A DNA stretch of 55,863 bases, from assembly GCA_032718475.1 (NCBI GenBank), contig JAUCBJ010004100.1, forward strand, positions 1 to 55,863. Reading direction: 5' to 3'. The notes beneath the pieces are model-generated. The model was not told where the DNA came from. It saw nothing but the letters and a program-made list of their open reading frames with translations, and made no database searches. Below, one piece after another: positions 55,021-55,863 of this stretch; the stretch's first letter is position 1; each line of letters opens with the position of its first letter. The DNA comes from Nemertoderma westbladi. Taxonomy: Eukaryota; Xenacoelomorpha; Nemertodermatida; Nemertodermatidae. The translations under genes and the position numbers were made by a program.

Positions 55021-55863
55021 TGCATTAGGATTTTAATCTATCAATCAATCAATCAATCCGGGATGGCCCGGTCCATTATTATTACCAATCGATAATATGA
55101 ATAGCTTTAATATGTAGCACCCCAACACCAATAAACAGAAGATACAGTGTAATTGGAAAGAATACTGGTAGGGTGAATAATGAGACCACCCGGTTGCTTA
55201 GCTGTAGCAGTGCTAGTATAGCTAGCAACCGGGCGTTTAATCTTAAGCTATTGGGTTACATTGATAGAAATAATTCTGATAGATAGAATAAAAGAAATAA
55301 TTGTCTATTGATTTATTTAATGTTTTTTTTTGTAATATTTTGGTTTTCCTTATTGCTAAACCTTTGCAAGGGTAGGTCTTTTAATTATCATACTATGTAA
55401 ATAAATCTATATTATTTATGTGTAAATGCTGTAAATTATTTAGATTTAAACACAACCGACGCATTTTTTTTTAAATATTACACCACAATTAAATTTTTGA
55501 CATTTCTAAAGGTTGACATATTCACGGGATAATATCTCGATTTAGCTACACCTGGTTACAAAAATATGCTAATTTATTGATATCTGTATGACAAATTATT
55601 TATTAGATGTCATTCAAATTAATTATTTCCCCCCTCCGTTCTAACATTGCGGGGGTGGTGTGGCGACTGTCCGACTTTGGTGCGGGCGTGTTTGACTGGC
55701 GGGTATTTTAATCAGCTCTAACCCAATAAATCCTGCCTAAGCACAGGAAGGAAGTTATCGTGTGTGGTGTGGTTATTCCCAACTGCAGTAGATGTTATCG
55801 TATTTTAAATCCTCTTAAGGCGAATAATAATAATAAGGTAAAAGAAATAATGAATTTTGTGAT
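55021..55863. other. AT-rich DNA with one hairpin
   Basis: A 14-base inverted repeat with a one-base bulge, CCCGGTTGCTTAGCT / AGCTAGCAACCGGG, lies at 55189-55233. No gene motif seen to the window end. Confidence 0.5.

Overview
This window is AT-rich, repeat-dense nuclear DNA from a multicellular animal, very probably an invertebrate; the phylum cannot be fixed from the sequence alone. The evidence is one clear metazoan housekeeping gene (ALIX/PDCD6IP), APE-type LINEs, a Ty3/gypsy element, Penelope-like elements with GIY-YIG ends, Harbinger and hAT-type DNA elements, tRNA-derived SINEs, and remnants of HECT-type and SAM-type gene families that in my memory are common in cnidarians, sponges and fish. 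No bacterial or phage operon structure, CRISPR array, rRNA gene or functional tRNA gene was seen.

Layout. 1-4980: gene-poor, dominated by a 1.9-kb satellite of a 19-bp unit (2111-3976). 4988-7651 (-): an uninterrupted 887-codon ALIX gene, strikingly GC-rich. 8.5-8.9 kb: hAT-like miniature elements whose ends carry long G runs. 9327-13347: a compact Ty3/gypsy element with 5-bp target duplications, 153-165-bp LTRs, primer-binding site and polypurine tract, but many coding lesions. 13.35-14.95 kb: a 175-bp tandem duplication, then a small gene with a candidate 5'UTR intron that encodes a 54-residue secreted peptide with eight cysteines in its mature part. 15.2-17.2 kb: decayed LINE and two inverted SINEs. 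18.65-20.9 kb: a segmental duplication broken by an LTR-like element with hairpins. 20.9-24.3 kb (-): a two-ORF LINE. 24.4-25.6 kb (-): remnants of a SAM-type protein. 25.6-26.0 and 33.8-35.6 kb: Penelope-like elements, the second carrying two nested miniature transposons. 30.3-32.0 kb (-): a HECT ubiquitin-ligase-like pseudogene that still shows its catalytic-cysteine box. 36-37 and 43.4-44.1 kb: arrays with about 162-bp periodicity. 37.3-38.5 kb (-): a broken Harbinger transposase. 39111-43002: a nearly complete RTE-like LINE with a 10-bp target duplication, interrupted by a fragment of its own 3' end. 46.3-48 kb: LINE fragments. 49.4-50.7 kb: a repeat family with 311-bp tandem units. 53.0-54.8 kb (-): a deleted copy of the same RTE-like LINE, followed by the tail of another LINE.

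Only two loci look like candidate host genes with intact reading frames: ALIX (ESCRT adaptor) and the cysteine-rich secreted peptide. Nearly everything else is explained by several generations of mobile elements inserting into each other. The best candidates for something undescribed are the small cysteine-rich peptide gene, the intronless GC-rich ALIX, the LINE self-insertion, and the link between long G runs and transposon ends.
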